A stretch of 13,646 bases of DNA, taken from contig JAJZJI010000025.1 of assembly GCA_021828345.1 (NCBI GenBank), positions 1 through 13,646 of the forward strand. The letters run 5' to 3'. Both the position numbers and the translations under genes were made by a program. Positions within the stretch are counted from its first letter, which is position 1. Every line of letters begins with the position of its first letter. Below the pieces are notes generated by a model. It did no database searches, was not told the DNA's origin, and saw only the letters and a program-made list of their open reading frames with translations. Shown in pieces: positions 6,761 to 13,646 of this stretch. Origin of the DNA: Microcaldota archaeon (GTDB lineage Archaea; Micrarchaeota; Micrarchaeia; Micrarchaeales; Micrarchaeaceae).

Positions 6761-6767
6761 AAAAATA

Positions 6768-7199
6768 ATGAGAAAGATAATAATAAAGGCTATAGACAAA
6801 CCTTCAATAGATAAACCAGATTATATGATAAGCTGGTTTTGCGAGGCATTAGGTCTTAGCAATACCGATGATAAGAATACTATAGAAGCACAGCTTTTAA
6901 AATCATTTCTTATAGCAGCGCAAAAAAGCGACGGTATATCAAGTTCGCAAATAAAATTGAAGGGAGACATAGCGCGTACTACTATAATTTACCACATGAA
7001 TAGATTTATTGAGACCGGTCTTGTAGTAAAGAAAGGGCGCAAATATTATCTTAGATCAAATGCGCTATCATCTGCAATAGAAGAAATAGAATATGACATA
7101 GATAGAGAGTTGCAGCGTATGCATGACATGGCTAAAATCTTCGATAGAAAGTTTAATAGTTATTATAACAAAAAAGGAAAGGAAGTCAAAATTGACTAG
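6768..7199 (+). CDS. Winged-helix transcriptional regulator, probable heat-shock regulator
   Basis: 143 residues from the SD-supported ATG. The N-terminus (IIIKAIDKPSIDKPDYMISWFCEALGLS) is a short family-specific domain. A winged helix-turn-helix follows (about 40-96): the segment GDIARTTIIYHMNRFIETGLV is the positioning and recognition helix pair, and VKKGRKYYLR is the wing. The C-terminal part (about 100-135) is a charged amphipathic helix (SSAIEEIEYDIDRELQRMHD) likely to dimerise. No ligand-binding domain or metal site is seen. It is first in a tight operon with grpE, dnaK and dnaJ and divergent from hsp20. It holds the position HrcA has in many bacteria but is not HrcA-like in sequence. 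A repressor of the chaperone genes acting on the nearby inverted repeat is the simplest model; activator function is possible. Its TAG overlaps the ribosome site of grpE. Confidence 0.8.
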   Translation: MRKIIIKAIDKPSIDKPDYMISWFCEALGLSNTDDKNTIEAQLLKSFLIAAQKSDGISSSQIKLKGDIARTTIIYHMNRFIETGLVVKKGRKYYLRSNALSSAIEEIEYDIDRELQRMHDMAKIFDRKFNSYYNKKGKEVKID

Positions 7200-7202
7200 G
7201 TG
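7198..7202 (+). promoter_or_regulatory. Ribosome-binding site deciding the TTG start of grpE
   Basis: AGGTG overlaps the TAG stop of the regulator gene and stands six bases before TTG at 7209. No other in-frame start codon precedes the conserved GrpE region, so TTG is the likely initiator. The overlap suggests translational coupling with the regulator. Confidence 0.6.
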
Positions 7203-7208
7203 TTTTAA

Positions 7209-7808
7209 TTGTCCGACAAAAATTCTATTGGTAATGAAAATATCGTATCAGACAAATCTACTGATATAAAAGATGCGAACTTGGGCGACGGGAAGGAAGG
7301 TAATGATATTCTATTAAAACAGAATAAAGATTTATCCGATAAGTTTCTGAGGCTTGCGGCGGAATTTGACAATTATAAAAAACGTTCTGCCATTGAAATA
7401 GAGAACTCAAAGGACATGGGAAAATTCGAAATGATGAAATCATTATTGACAATATTAGATGAATTTGAAATTACCGTAATGGCTGCATCTAAATCAAGTG
7501 ATAAAAGTATGGCAAAAGGTATAGAAATGCTGTATATAAATTTTAGGGATGCACTCAAAAAGTTGGGGTTATCTGAAATAAATACTAAAGGTGTATACGA
7601 TCCATATATACATGAAATTGTTATAATGCAAAAAGATAATGGTAAGGAGGGCACAATACTAGATGTAATAAAAAAAGGTTATATGTTCAATAATAAGTTG
7701 CTACGTGTTGCGTCTGTTATAGTATCATCAGGAAAAGAGAGTATAGATTCGGAAGAGTCCTATACTGATGGAAAAGAAAAAATTGATGAAAATAATGCTA
7801 AAAAATAA
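7209..7808 (+). CDS. grpE: GrpE nucleotide exchange factor
   Basis: Releases ADP from DnaK, resetting the chaperone cycle. The 199-residue protein has an acidic, disordered N-terminus (1-33). A long coiled-coil helix (about 34-90) contains the family segment [14 protein letters not shown]. The C-terminal beta domain includes the conserved region [21 protein letters not shown] (about 117-137) and [18 protein letters not shown] (156-173), which contacts the DnaK nucleotide-binding domain. The last 25 residues are charged and not conserved. The start is TTG, supported by AGGTG at 7198-7202; the next in-frame Met lies far inside the coiled coil. Nine bases separate it from the regulator stop, and its own stop is 13 bases before the dnaK ATG, so the genes are almost certainly co-transcribed. 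Confidence 0.95.
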   Translation: MSDKNSIGNENIVSDKSTDIKDANLGDGKEGNDILLKQNKDLSDKFLRLAAEFDNYKKRSAIEIENSKDMGKFEMMKSLLTILDEFEITVMAASKSSDKSMAKGIEMLYINFRDALKKLGLSEINTKGVYDPYIHEIVIMQKDNGKEGTILDVIKKGYMFNNKLLRVASVIVSSGKESIDSEESYTDGKEKIDENNAKK

Positions 7809-7821
7809 AAAAGTGATAAAT

Positions 7822-9690
7822 ATGAAAATAATTGGAATAGATCTCGGAACATCAAATTCTGCAGCTGCAGTTCTTCAGGGAGGGAGACCCGTTATAATAC
7901 CAAGTAGTGAAGGTGCTAGTCAGTACGGTAAAGCATTCCCAAGCTATGTAGCATTTACAAAAGACAATCAGAAACTTGTCGGAGAACCTGCAAGAAGACA
8001 GGCGGTTGCAAATAGCGAACGTACATTTTATGCGTTCAAAAGAAAGATGGGGACAGATTTCTTATATAAAGCAAATAATAAGACGTATAAGCCACAGGAT
8101 CTATCTGCGATGTTATTGCAGAAGATAAAGCAGGATGCAGAAGCATTTTTAGGTGAACCAGTAACAAAAGCTGTAATAACAGTACCGGCATACTTTGACG
8201 ATAATCAAAGACAGGCTACAAAGGATGCGGGAGAGATTGCAGGACTTGAAGTTGTTAGATTGGTAAATGAGCCTACCGCAGCATCGCTTGCTTATGGTAT
8301 AGATAAAGTAGGAAAGGATATGAAGATATTAGTATACGATTTAGGCGGAGGTACGCTTGATGTAACTATAATGGAATTTGGCAATGGGGTTTTTGAGGTA
8401 AAATCAACAAATGGAGATACGCATCTTGGAGGAACTGATATGGATAATTCTATCGTGGAGTTTCTATTAAAAGAGGTAAAAACTCAGCATAATATAGATA
8501 TCTCAAAAGACCTTCAGGCAATGCAGCGTTTACGTGAAGCAGGAGAGAAAGCAAAAATAGAATTATCAACAGTATTAACTAGCGATATAAGCCTGCCATT
8601 TTTAGGCAAAGATGCAAATAATAACCCTATAAACTTCACGTATTCATTCACACGGGCAAAGCTCGAGAGTTTAGTAGTGCCTATAATTGAGCGCTCTACA
8701 AAGGCGGTAATGAATGCACTAAAGGATGCAAAACTTGAACCTGTAAATATCGACAAGATAATATTAGTGGGTGGTCCAACTCGCATGCCAATAGTTCAAA
8801 GATATGTGGAGCAATTGCTAGGAAAGAAAATAGAACGCGGCGTAGATCCTATGGAGGCTGTTGCGCTGGGAGCTGCAGTGCAGGCCGGTGTACTAACTGG
8901 AGAGGTAAAGGACGTGGTTCTTCTTGATGTGACTCCATTGACGTTAAGTATAGAAACATTAGGGGGCGTCGCAACACCATTAATCGAGCGTAATACCACA
9001 ATACCAATAAAGAAATCAAATATATTCTCAACTGCGGAAAATAACCAGACAAAGGTTGACATACATGTCGTTCAGGGTGAGAGAACACTTGCAAAGGATA
9101 ACATAGATCTTGGGCGATTTGAATTAACAGGTATACCACCAGCCCCAAGAGGTGTACCACAAATAGAGGTAGCATTCGATATAGATTCTAATGGTATATT
9201 GCATGTTACAGCTACAGATAAAGCTTCCGGAAAGGCTCAGAGTATGGATATAATAGCACCGCATAAAATGAGCAAGGATGAGATAAACAGAAAAATGGAT
9301 GAGTGGAAGCAGTATGAAGAAAAAGACAAAGAGCTTCGTGATAATATAGAGACAAAGAATAATTCCGAATCGCTCATATATACAGTAGATAAAACACTCG
9401 ATGAATATAAAGATAAAATACCACAAAATATAAAAGATGAGATAACAAATACAAAAGCGGCATTAGAGTCAGCAATAAAATCGGAGAATTATGCAGAAAT
9501 GAAAACAAAGAGTGAGGAGTTAGGTAAAGTGCTGCAAAAGATCGGTGAGAGTATGTATAAGAATTCAGCAAATGCGCAAGATGGTCAAAATACTGGACCT
9601 ACAAATGATTCAGACACTACTGGAACCGGAGCATCAGGAAGTACGGGCGATGGACATACTACAGATGCAGATTTCAAAGTAGAAAAATGA
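7822..9690 (+). CDS. dnaK: DnaK (Hsp70) chaperone
   Basis: ATP-driven chaperone that refolds client proteins with DnaJ and GrpE. The 622-residue chain starts at [10 protein letters not shown]; an in-frame ATG 54 bases earlier lies inside grpE and is rejected. The nucleotide-binding domain shows [10 protein letters not shown] (4-13), [10 protein letters not shown] (171-180) and [10 protein letters not shown] (314-323). The interdomain linker is VVLLDVTP (365-372). The beta substrate-binding domain contains [20 protein letters not shown] and [19 protein letters not shown] helical lid (about 485-585) and a Gly/Ser/Thr/Asp-rich tail follow, ending DADFKVEK rather than EEVD. The subdomain IB loop after FKRKMGTDF is short, as in Gram-positive and archaeal DnaK and unlike E. 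coli. Archaeal DnaK is generally taken to have come from bacteria by transfer, and this sequence fits. A partial ribosome site GTGAT precedes the ATG. Confidence 0.98.
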   Translation: MKIIGIDLGTSNSAAAVLQGGRPVIIPSSEGASQYGKAFPSYVAFTKDNQKLVGEPARRQAVANSERTFYAFKRKMGTDFLYKANNKTYKPQDLSAMLLQKIKQDAEAFLGEPVTKAVITVPAYFDDNQRQATKDAGEIAGLEVVRLVNEPTAASLAYGIDKVGKDMKILVYDLGGGTLDVTIMEFGNGVFEVKSTNGDTHLGGTDMDNSIVEFLLKEVKTQHNIDISKDLQAMQRLREAGEKAKIELSTVLTSDISLPFLGKDANNNPINFTYSFTRAKLESLVVPIIERSTKAVMNALKDAKLEPVNIDKIILVGGPTRMPIVQRYVEQLLGKKIERGVDPMEAVALGAAVQAGVLTGEVKDVVLLDVTPLTLSIETLGGVATPLIERNTTIPIKKSNIFSTAENNQTKVDIHVVQGERTLAKDNIDLGRFELTGIPPAPRGVPQIEVAFDIDSNGILHVTATDKASGKAQSMDIIAPHKMSKDEINRKMDEWKQYEEKDKELRDNIETKNNSESLIYTVDKTLDEYKDKIPQNIKDEITNTKAALESAIKSENYAEMKTKSEELGKVLQKIGESMYKNSANAQDGQNTGPTNDSDTTGTGASGSTGDGHTTDADFKVEK

Positions 9691-9716
9691 TGTATTAAAT
9701 AAGCGAGAATGATAGG

Positions 9717-10823
9717 ATGGAGGATTTTTATAAGATTTTGGGCGTAGAAAAGAATGCGAGCGTAGATGATATAAAAAAGGCTTATCGCAAACTTGCGCTC
9801 AAATACCATCCTGATGTAAATAAAACAAAGGAGGCAGAAGAGAAGTTTAAAGAGATAAATGAAGCATATGCAGTACTAAGTGATGAAAAAAAGCGCCAGC
9901 AATACGATACCTATGGTCATGATAACTTCAACCAGCGCTATTCACAGGATGATATCTTCCGTGATTTTGATTTTGAGCAGGTATTTCGTGATTTTGGTAT
10001 TAATTTTGGAGGAGGCGGATTTTCGGATAATATCTTCAATGATCTTTTCGGCAATGGGCAGAGATCTAGAGGTGGGGATATTGGGAGCGATATACTAGCA
10101 CATGTAAATATAACATTAGAGGAAGCATATAACGGAGTAGATAAAAAAATAAAATTAAAACATGTACTCGCATGTAGCGTTTGCAAAGGTAGTGGGGCTG
10201 AACCTGGAAGCAGTATAGTAACATGTAAAATTTGTAATGGGAATGGGCAAGTAAGGGCAACACAAAGAACAATATTTGGTATAATGCAGACTGTTGCACC
10301 ATGTCCGAAATGCAATGGTACAGGTAAGAGTGTAGATCGACCATGCAGTAATTGCAGAGGAAATGGAAAGGTCGTGTCTGAAAATACTATAGATATATCA
10401 ATACCTAAAGGTATTGAAAACGGCACACAATTGCGTGTTAAGGGAATGGGGGATTATGGAAAGAATAGAACCGGTGATTTATATGTGGAGGTATCTCTAC
10501 AAAAAAGTAGAGAATTTCAGCGCGATGGAAATGATTTATTGTGTGATATAAATATACCATTTTATACAGCAATTTTAGGCGGTAAAACTAATGTAAATAC
10601 GCTAAGCGGAGCAAAGGATGTATCTATTAAGCCTGGAACCCAAAATGGTGATACAATAGTACTTTATGGAAGTGGTATGCCACGATTTAAATCAAATCAG
10701 TATGGGGATCTTATAGTAAAAATACATATTGATATACCAACAAGCACAACAAAAGAGCAGCATGAACTCATATCAAAATTTGAGGAGCTGGATAAAAAGA
10801 AGAAGAAATTTGGCATATTCTAA
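9717..10823 (+). CDS. dnaJ: DnaJ (Hsp40) co-chaperone, type I
   Basis: Delivers unfolded clients to DnaK and stimulates its ATPase. The 368-residue protein has the full type I architecture. The J domain (1-67) has the catalytic HPD at 31-33 in YHPDVNK. A Gly/Phe-rich segment (about 70-120) is here unusually rich in D and F ([20 protein letters not shown]). A zinc-binding cysteine-rich domain carries four repeats: C153-C156, C170-C173, C196-C199 and C210-C213, each CxxCxGxG-like. Two C-terminal beta domains for client binding and a dimerisation end ([15 protein letters not shown]) follow. The ATG at 9717 is 26 bases after the dnaK stop, with only a weak purine-rich sequence before it. It is the last gene of the chaperone operon, and no clear oligo-T terminator follows in the next 60 bases. 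Confidence 0.97.
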   Translation: MEDFYKILGVEKNASVDDIKKAYRKLALKYHPDVNKTKEAEEKFKEINEAYAVLSDEKKRQQYDTYGHDNFNQRYSQDDIFRDFDFEQVFRDFGINFGGGGFSDNIFNDLFGNGQRSRGGDIGSDILAHVNITLEEAYNGVDKKIKLKHVLACSVCKGSGAEPGSSIVTCKICNGNGQVRATQRTIFGIMQTVAPCPKCNGTGKSVDRPCSNCRGNGKVVSENTIDISIPKGIENGTQLRVKGMGDYGKNRTGDLYVEVSLQKSREFQRDGNDLLCDINIPFYTAILGGKTNVNTLSGAKDVSIKPGTQNGDTIVLYGSGMPRFKSNQYGDLIVKIHIDIPTSTTKEQHELISKFEELDKKKKKFGIF

Positions 10824-10882
10824 TAGCATCAAATGTAAAATAGATATTTAACTTAAATTTAATGTTGATCTAAGCCAGCATA

Positions 10883-10898
10883 GGTTAATAGTTTAACC
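10883..10898. repeat. Inverted repeat GGTTAA-N4-TTAACC upstream of mcm
   Basis: Perfect 6-bp arms separated by TAGT, in the 134-bp gap between dnaJ and mcm. It ends about 60 bp before the mcm ATG, ahead of two TATA-like stretches (near 10904-10913 and 10928-10936). It could be an operator for mcm or a weak terminator hairpin after dnaJ; there is no following T run, which favours a protein site. It could also be chance in AT-rich sequence. Confidence 0.3.
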
Positions 10899-10927
10899 GA
10901 TATCAATATATACTTTCAAATTAGACT

Positions 10928-10936
10928 CTAAATATC
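10928..10936 (+). promoter_or_regulatory. Putative TATA box of mcm
   Basis: CTAAATATC lies 22-30 nt before the ATG at 10958, so transcription would start at or next to the start codon, giving a leaderless message. An alternative AATATATAC near 10905-10913 would give a leader of about 23 nt. No good ribosome site precedes the ATG, which favours the leaderless reading. Confidence 0.35.
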
Positions 10937-10957
10937 TGCATTCTTTTATGTGATTCT

Positions 10958-13021
10958 ATGGTCGATGCTATAATAGAGGGAATGAAGATAAAATTTGACG
11001 AATTCCTAGATAGGCATTATAAAGAGCAGATAGAATCACTTATAATATCATATCCTGAAAGGGTAAGCCTTCGTGTAGACTTTAAGGATCTTGAGCGTTT
11101 TGATTTAGACCTTGCAAATGAGTTAATAGAGCATCCCGATGTGGTTATAGAGGCGGCTACATTATCATTAAAGTATAGAATAGGCGATGTGTTAAGCGAG
11201 GATAATGAGCCGCATGTGCGCTTTTATGGTCAAACCATAAACAATCCATTGGTACAGGATGTAGGTTCAAAGTATATAAGCAAGATGATATCACTAGATA
11301 GTCTAATAGTAAAGCGTTCTGAGATTAATCCGAAAATAAAGGTTGGGACGTATAGATGTACATACTGTAATGCTACATATAGGCTAAAGCTTGAAAAGGA
11401 GGAGGTACCTGAGATCTGTTCGCAATGCAGACGTAAATCAATAAAGGAGGTTCCAGAGGAATCAAAATTTGTAAATCTTCAAAAAATTGCAGTTCAAGAT
11501 CCCTTAGAAAAATTAAAGGGAAATACACCTACCTGGCAGCTTGAGGTATGGATATCTGATGATTTAGTAAATACAGTTATTCCTGGAGATATAATCTCAA
11601 TAACGGGTATACTTAGAATAAGGCCAAGAAGAAATCAACGCGGCAAATTAGATAAGAGCTTATATACGATGTTTTTAGAAGCGGTATCTATAATACCAAA
11701 ACAAAAAGAATTTGCTGATATTAATATATCTGATGAGGAGGAGCGTCAGATACGTGAACTTGCAAAAGATCCTGAGATATTTGAGAAGATAGCTTCGTCA
11801 ATAGCCCCTTCAATATATGGACATGAGGAGATAAAACGCGCCGTAACACTACAGCTCTTTGGGGGGACTATGGGAAAGCGTCTTGTTGATGGAGGCATAA
11901 TAAGAAGTGATATGCATATAATGTTAATAGGAGATCCAGGAAGTGCAAAGACAAGAGTTCTGCAATCGGTTTCTCGCCTTGTTCCAAAAGGGATATATGT
12001 TAGCGGAAAGTCGGTAACGGGCGGGGGTATGACCGCCGTCGCAGAGCGCGATGATTTTGCTGATGGGGGCTGGACATTAAAGGCTGGAGCTCTTGTTTTA
12101 GGAAGTGGTGGAATAGTTGCAATCGATGAGTTTGATAAAATAGGCGAGGAGGATAGGGCTGCACTTCACGAGGCGCTTGAGTCCCAAACAATAAGCGTTG
12201 CAAAGGCCGGAATAATTGCAACATTCAATGCACGTGCAGCTGTTTTGGCTGCAGCAAACCCAAAATATGGGAGATTTGACCAAAATATGTATCCGGTAGA
12301 ACAATTTGATATACCGCCTACGTTGCTATCGCGTTTTGATCTTATATTTCCAATAAAGGATAGAATGGATGAGGAGCTTGATAAGGAGATAGCAGAGCAT
12401 ATATTAAGGCAGCATGAAGCAGCTGGAGCAAAAATTGCAAATAAAGATTCAAATCAGCAGGTGACCCTACCTCCTATAGATACAGAATTATTACGAAAAT
12501 ATATTGCATATGCAAGGAAGAATGTCTCACCAAGGCTAGGCGAGGAAGCATCAAAGCGCATACAGAGTTATTATGTAGAATTAAGAAAGGCCGGTATGAA
12601 GAGTGGCGCGGTTCCGATTACCCCAAGACAGATAGAGGGTCTTGTAAGAATGTCAGAGGCAAGCGCCAAAACGCGCCTTGCCGATCTTGTTGAATTAAAT
12701 GATGCTGAGAGGGCAATAGCCTTATCTGAACATATGTTAAAAACATTAGCTGTTGACAGTAGTGGAAGGCGTGATATAGATACAATCTTAACTGGGGTCC
12801 CAAGAGAACGCGCTGATAAATACAATAATATAATAGGCATAATAAGAAAGCTTGATTCTGAGGAAGGAATGGCAAAGACGCAAAGAATAGTCGAAGAGGC
12901 AGAAAAGATAGGAATAGATGCAAATGCTGTAAACAAATATATCTCGGATCTAGAGAGAAGCGGGGACATATTTTCACCAAAACCAGGTGTAGTTAAGATG
13001 GTAAAGCATGAAGGGGAGTAA
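10958..13021 (+). CDS. mcm: Replicative DNA helicase MCM
   Basis: Hexameric 3'-5' helicase that unwinds DNA at archaeal replication forks. At 687 residues it is full length, with no intein. The N-terminal domain (about 1-115) is followed by a zinc finger with C134-C137 and C154-C157, and by an OB-fold with the N-terminal hairpin (about 200-247). The AAA+ core shows Walker A GDPGSAKT (325-332), Walker B VAIDEFDKI (388-396), sensor 1 AAANPKYGRF (431-440) and the arginine-finger motif LLSRFDLIF (457-465). The pre-sensor hairpin region includes SQTISVAKAGI. A winged-helix domain closes the protein (about 625-682, YISDLERSGDIFSPKPGVV). The start at 10958 is the first ATG of the frame after a TATA-like sequence. 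It lies downstream of the chaperone operon in the same direction but with its own probable promoter. Confidence 0.98.
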   Translation: MVDAIIEGMKIKFDEFLDRHYKEQIESLIISYPERVSLRVDFKDLERFDLDLANELIEHPDVVIEAATLSLKYRIGDVLSEDNEPHVRFYGQTINNPLVQDVGSKYISKMISLDSLIVKRSEINPKIKVGTYRCTYCNATYRLKLEKEEVPEICSQCRRKSIKEVPEESKFVNLQKIAVQDPLEKLKGNTPTWQLEVWISDDLVNTVIPGDIISITGILRIRPRRNQRGKLDKSLYTMFLEAVSIIPKQKEFADINISDEEERQIRELAKDPEIFEKIASSIAPSIYGHEEIKRAVTLQLFGGTMGKRLVDGGIIRSDMHIMLIGDPGSAKTRVLQSVSRLVPKGIYVSGKSVTGGGMTAVAERDDFADGGWTLKAGALVLGSGGIVAIDEFDKIGEEDRAALHEALESQTISVAKAGIIATFNARAAVLAAANPKYGRFDQNMYPVEQFDIPPTLLSRFDLIFPIKDRMDEELDKEIAEHILRQHEAAGAKIANKDSNQQVTLPPIDTELLRKYIAYARKNVSPRLGEEASKRIQSYYVELRKAGMKSGAVPITPRQIEGLVRMSEASAKTRLADLVELNDAERAIALSEHMLKTLAVDSSGRRDIDTILTGVPRERADKYNNIIGIIRKLDSEEGMAKTQRIVEEAEKIGIDANAVNKYISDLERSGDIFSPKPGVVKMVKHEGE

Positions 13022-13094
13022 TTACAAGAATAAAAATAAGAATACTTAAGAACTATAAACGGAAATAAAATAATTTCAGCCACTAATAGATTTA

Positions 13095-13646
13095 TTAGAA
13101 TATGTGGCGCGCCCACCAACGTATAAATCTTTTTATTAATATTCGTGTGCTATTAGTATTCTTTTTTATATCATTAATCATTGTTTTATATAATATTTTT
13201 TCTTGTGGATCAAGTTTACCCTCCTTTACTATCTCTTGCTTCTTACCATCAACAATTTGCGTTTCCGTTTTGCTTATTACATCTTTTTTTACCATCGCAT
13301 ACCATTCATCAAGTGAGCTTCCGCTTACATCTTTATCCTTTAGTATGGACATCATATCTCGCATATTCAACTTTCTTTCCTTATTTCTTGTATGCTCATG
13401 TAAAAGAGGGCGCATTGCTGCTTTATCACAGATCTTTTCGATATCCGCAGGCGAATATCCAGCTGTTGCTCTTGATAATCTACCATAGCTAAGACGGTGC
13501 CTTGGCTTATTTCTAGTATATAACTCAAATAACATCTTTCTATCTTTATAATGTGGAGGGCTTAGATATATTGCATCACTAAATCTTCCGCTTCTTTTCA
13601 GGGCAGCATCAATATCCCATGGCTGGTTTGTCGTTCCCATCACAAA
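13095..13646 (-). CDS. AAA+ ATPase, Vps4/Cdc48-like, 3' part only
   Basis: The frame is open to the right edge, so only the C-terminal 183 residues are present; the Walker A and B motifs lie outside the window. The visible part begins FVMGTTNQPWDIDAALKRSG: the TTN holds the sensor-1 Asn, and the paired arginines of KRSGRF are the arginine fingers. The small alpha domain has GYSPADIEKICDKAAMRPLL, the sensor-2 region. SSLDEWYAMVKKDVI resembles the segment that closes archaeal Vps4-like AAA proteins. An extra lysine-rich tail of about 60 residues follows, ending in an aromatic, basic stretch (LIKRFIRWWARHIF). The usual GRFD is GRFS here. Such ATPases remodel or disassemble protein complexes; the partner cannot be told from this fragment. 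It converges on mcm across 73 bp. Confidence 0.85.
   Translation of the reverse strand, partial: FVMGTTNQPWDIDAALKRSGRFSDAIYLSPPHYKDRKMLFELYTRNKPRHRLSYGRLSRATAGYSPADIEKICDKAAMRPLLHEHTRNKERKLNMRDMMSILKDKDVSGSSLDEWYAMVKKDVISKTETQIVDGKKQEIVKEGKLDPQEKILYKTMINDIKKNTNSTRILIKRFIRWWARHIF

Noticed and set aside
6723..6767. 15-codon extension of the regulator from an ATG at 6723
   Set aside because: It would lie upstream of the predicted transcription start, and the perfect GGAGGT site at 6755-6760 points to the ATG at 6768.
9058..9069. Palindrome GACATACATGTC inside dnaK
   Set aside because: It falls within the conserved VDIHV coding segment and is explained by the protein sequence. There is no promoter context.
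9938..10426. 162-codon minus-strand frame opposite dnaJ
   Set aside because: The Pro/Leu/Cys-rich translation is the reverse of the DnaJ zinc-finger and Gly/Phe repeats. It is not an independent gene.
12571..13119. 182-codon open frame on the minus strand opposite the 3' half of mcm
   Set aside because: It is fully antisense to well-conserved mcm sequence, has no ribosome site and its translation shows no recognisable domain. It is a shadow of mcm codon use.
13102..13488. 128-codon plus-strand hydrophobic frame that looks like a membrane protein
   Set aside because: It is antisense to the AAA+ ATPase gene, whose conserved motifs are clear. The hydrophobicity comes from reading Lys/Glu-rich codons in reverse.
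1..13646. CRISPR array, tRNA/rRNA genes, insertion sequences, defence islands, replication origin
   Set aside because: I looked for regularly spaced repeats, tRNA-like segments, transposases and terminal repeats, and for origin-type repeats next to mcm and rfcL, and found none that hold up. The window is compact housekeeping DNA.

Overview
The window is from an AT-rich archaeon. The archaeal markers are a replication factor C large subunit, an MCM helicase, a threonyl-tRNA synthetase with the archaeal D-aminoacyl-tRNA-deacylase-like editing domain, a SelB/EF1A-like factor of archaeal type, and a Vps4-like AAA+ ATPase. TATA-like boxes lie about 25 nt before several starts, and GGTG/GGAGGT ribosome sites precede others. 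The low GC, compact layout, divergent RfcL and Asn/Ser/Thr-rich surface protein would fit a small-genome lineage such as an ARMAN/DPANN-type archaeon. That placement is inference; the sequence alone does not fix the taxon.

Layout, left to right: a 5'-truncated class I SAM methyltransferase (+) whose stop codon directly abuts the stop of the convergent thrS (-). thrS shares a short divergent promoter region with rfcL (+). rfcL converges on a small unrecognised gene (-), with a GC-rich hairpin between them. A 180-bp divergent gap then leads to a membrane-anchored, heavily sequon-bearing surface protein (+). This converges on a pseudo-GTPase of the SelB/EF-Tu family (-), which lies behind hsp20 (-).

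The centre is a complete heat-shock locus. hsp20 (-) is divergent from a winged-helix regulator (+), which is followed in tight succession by grpE, dnaK and dnaJ (+). A 19-bp inverted repeat (TGTCAA-N7-TTGACA) sits in the divergent promoter, between the predicted hsp20 TATA box and its start codon. That is where an archaeal repressor would block initiation. The regulator is therefore a good candidate for a local heat-shock repressor, with Hsp20 as holdase and DnaK/DnaJ/GrpE as the refolding machine.

After a 134-bp gap containing another inverted repeat comes mcm (+), the replicative helicase. It converges on the 3' part of an AAA+ ATPase gene (-) that runs off the right edge. No tRNA, rRNA, CRISPR array, insertion sequence or phage gene was seen, and no gene-free stretch exceeds 300 bases. 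Most of the window is housekeeping. The points most worth a second look are the heat-shock operator, the mosaic ThrRS, the pseudo-GTPase, the stripped-down RfcL, the sequon-rich surface protein and the small orphan gene.
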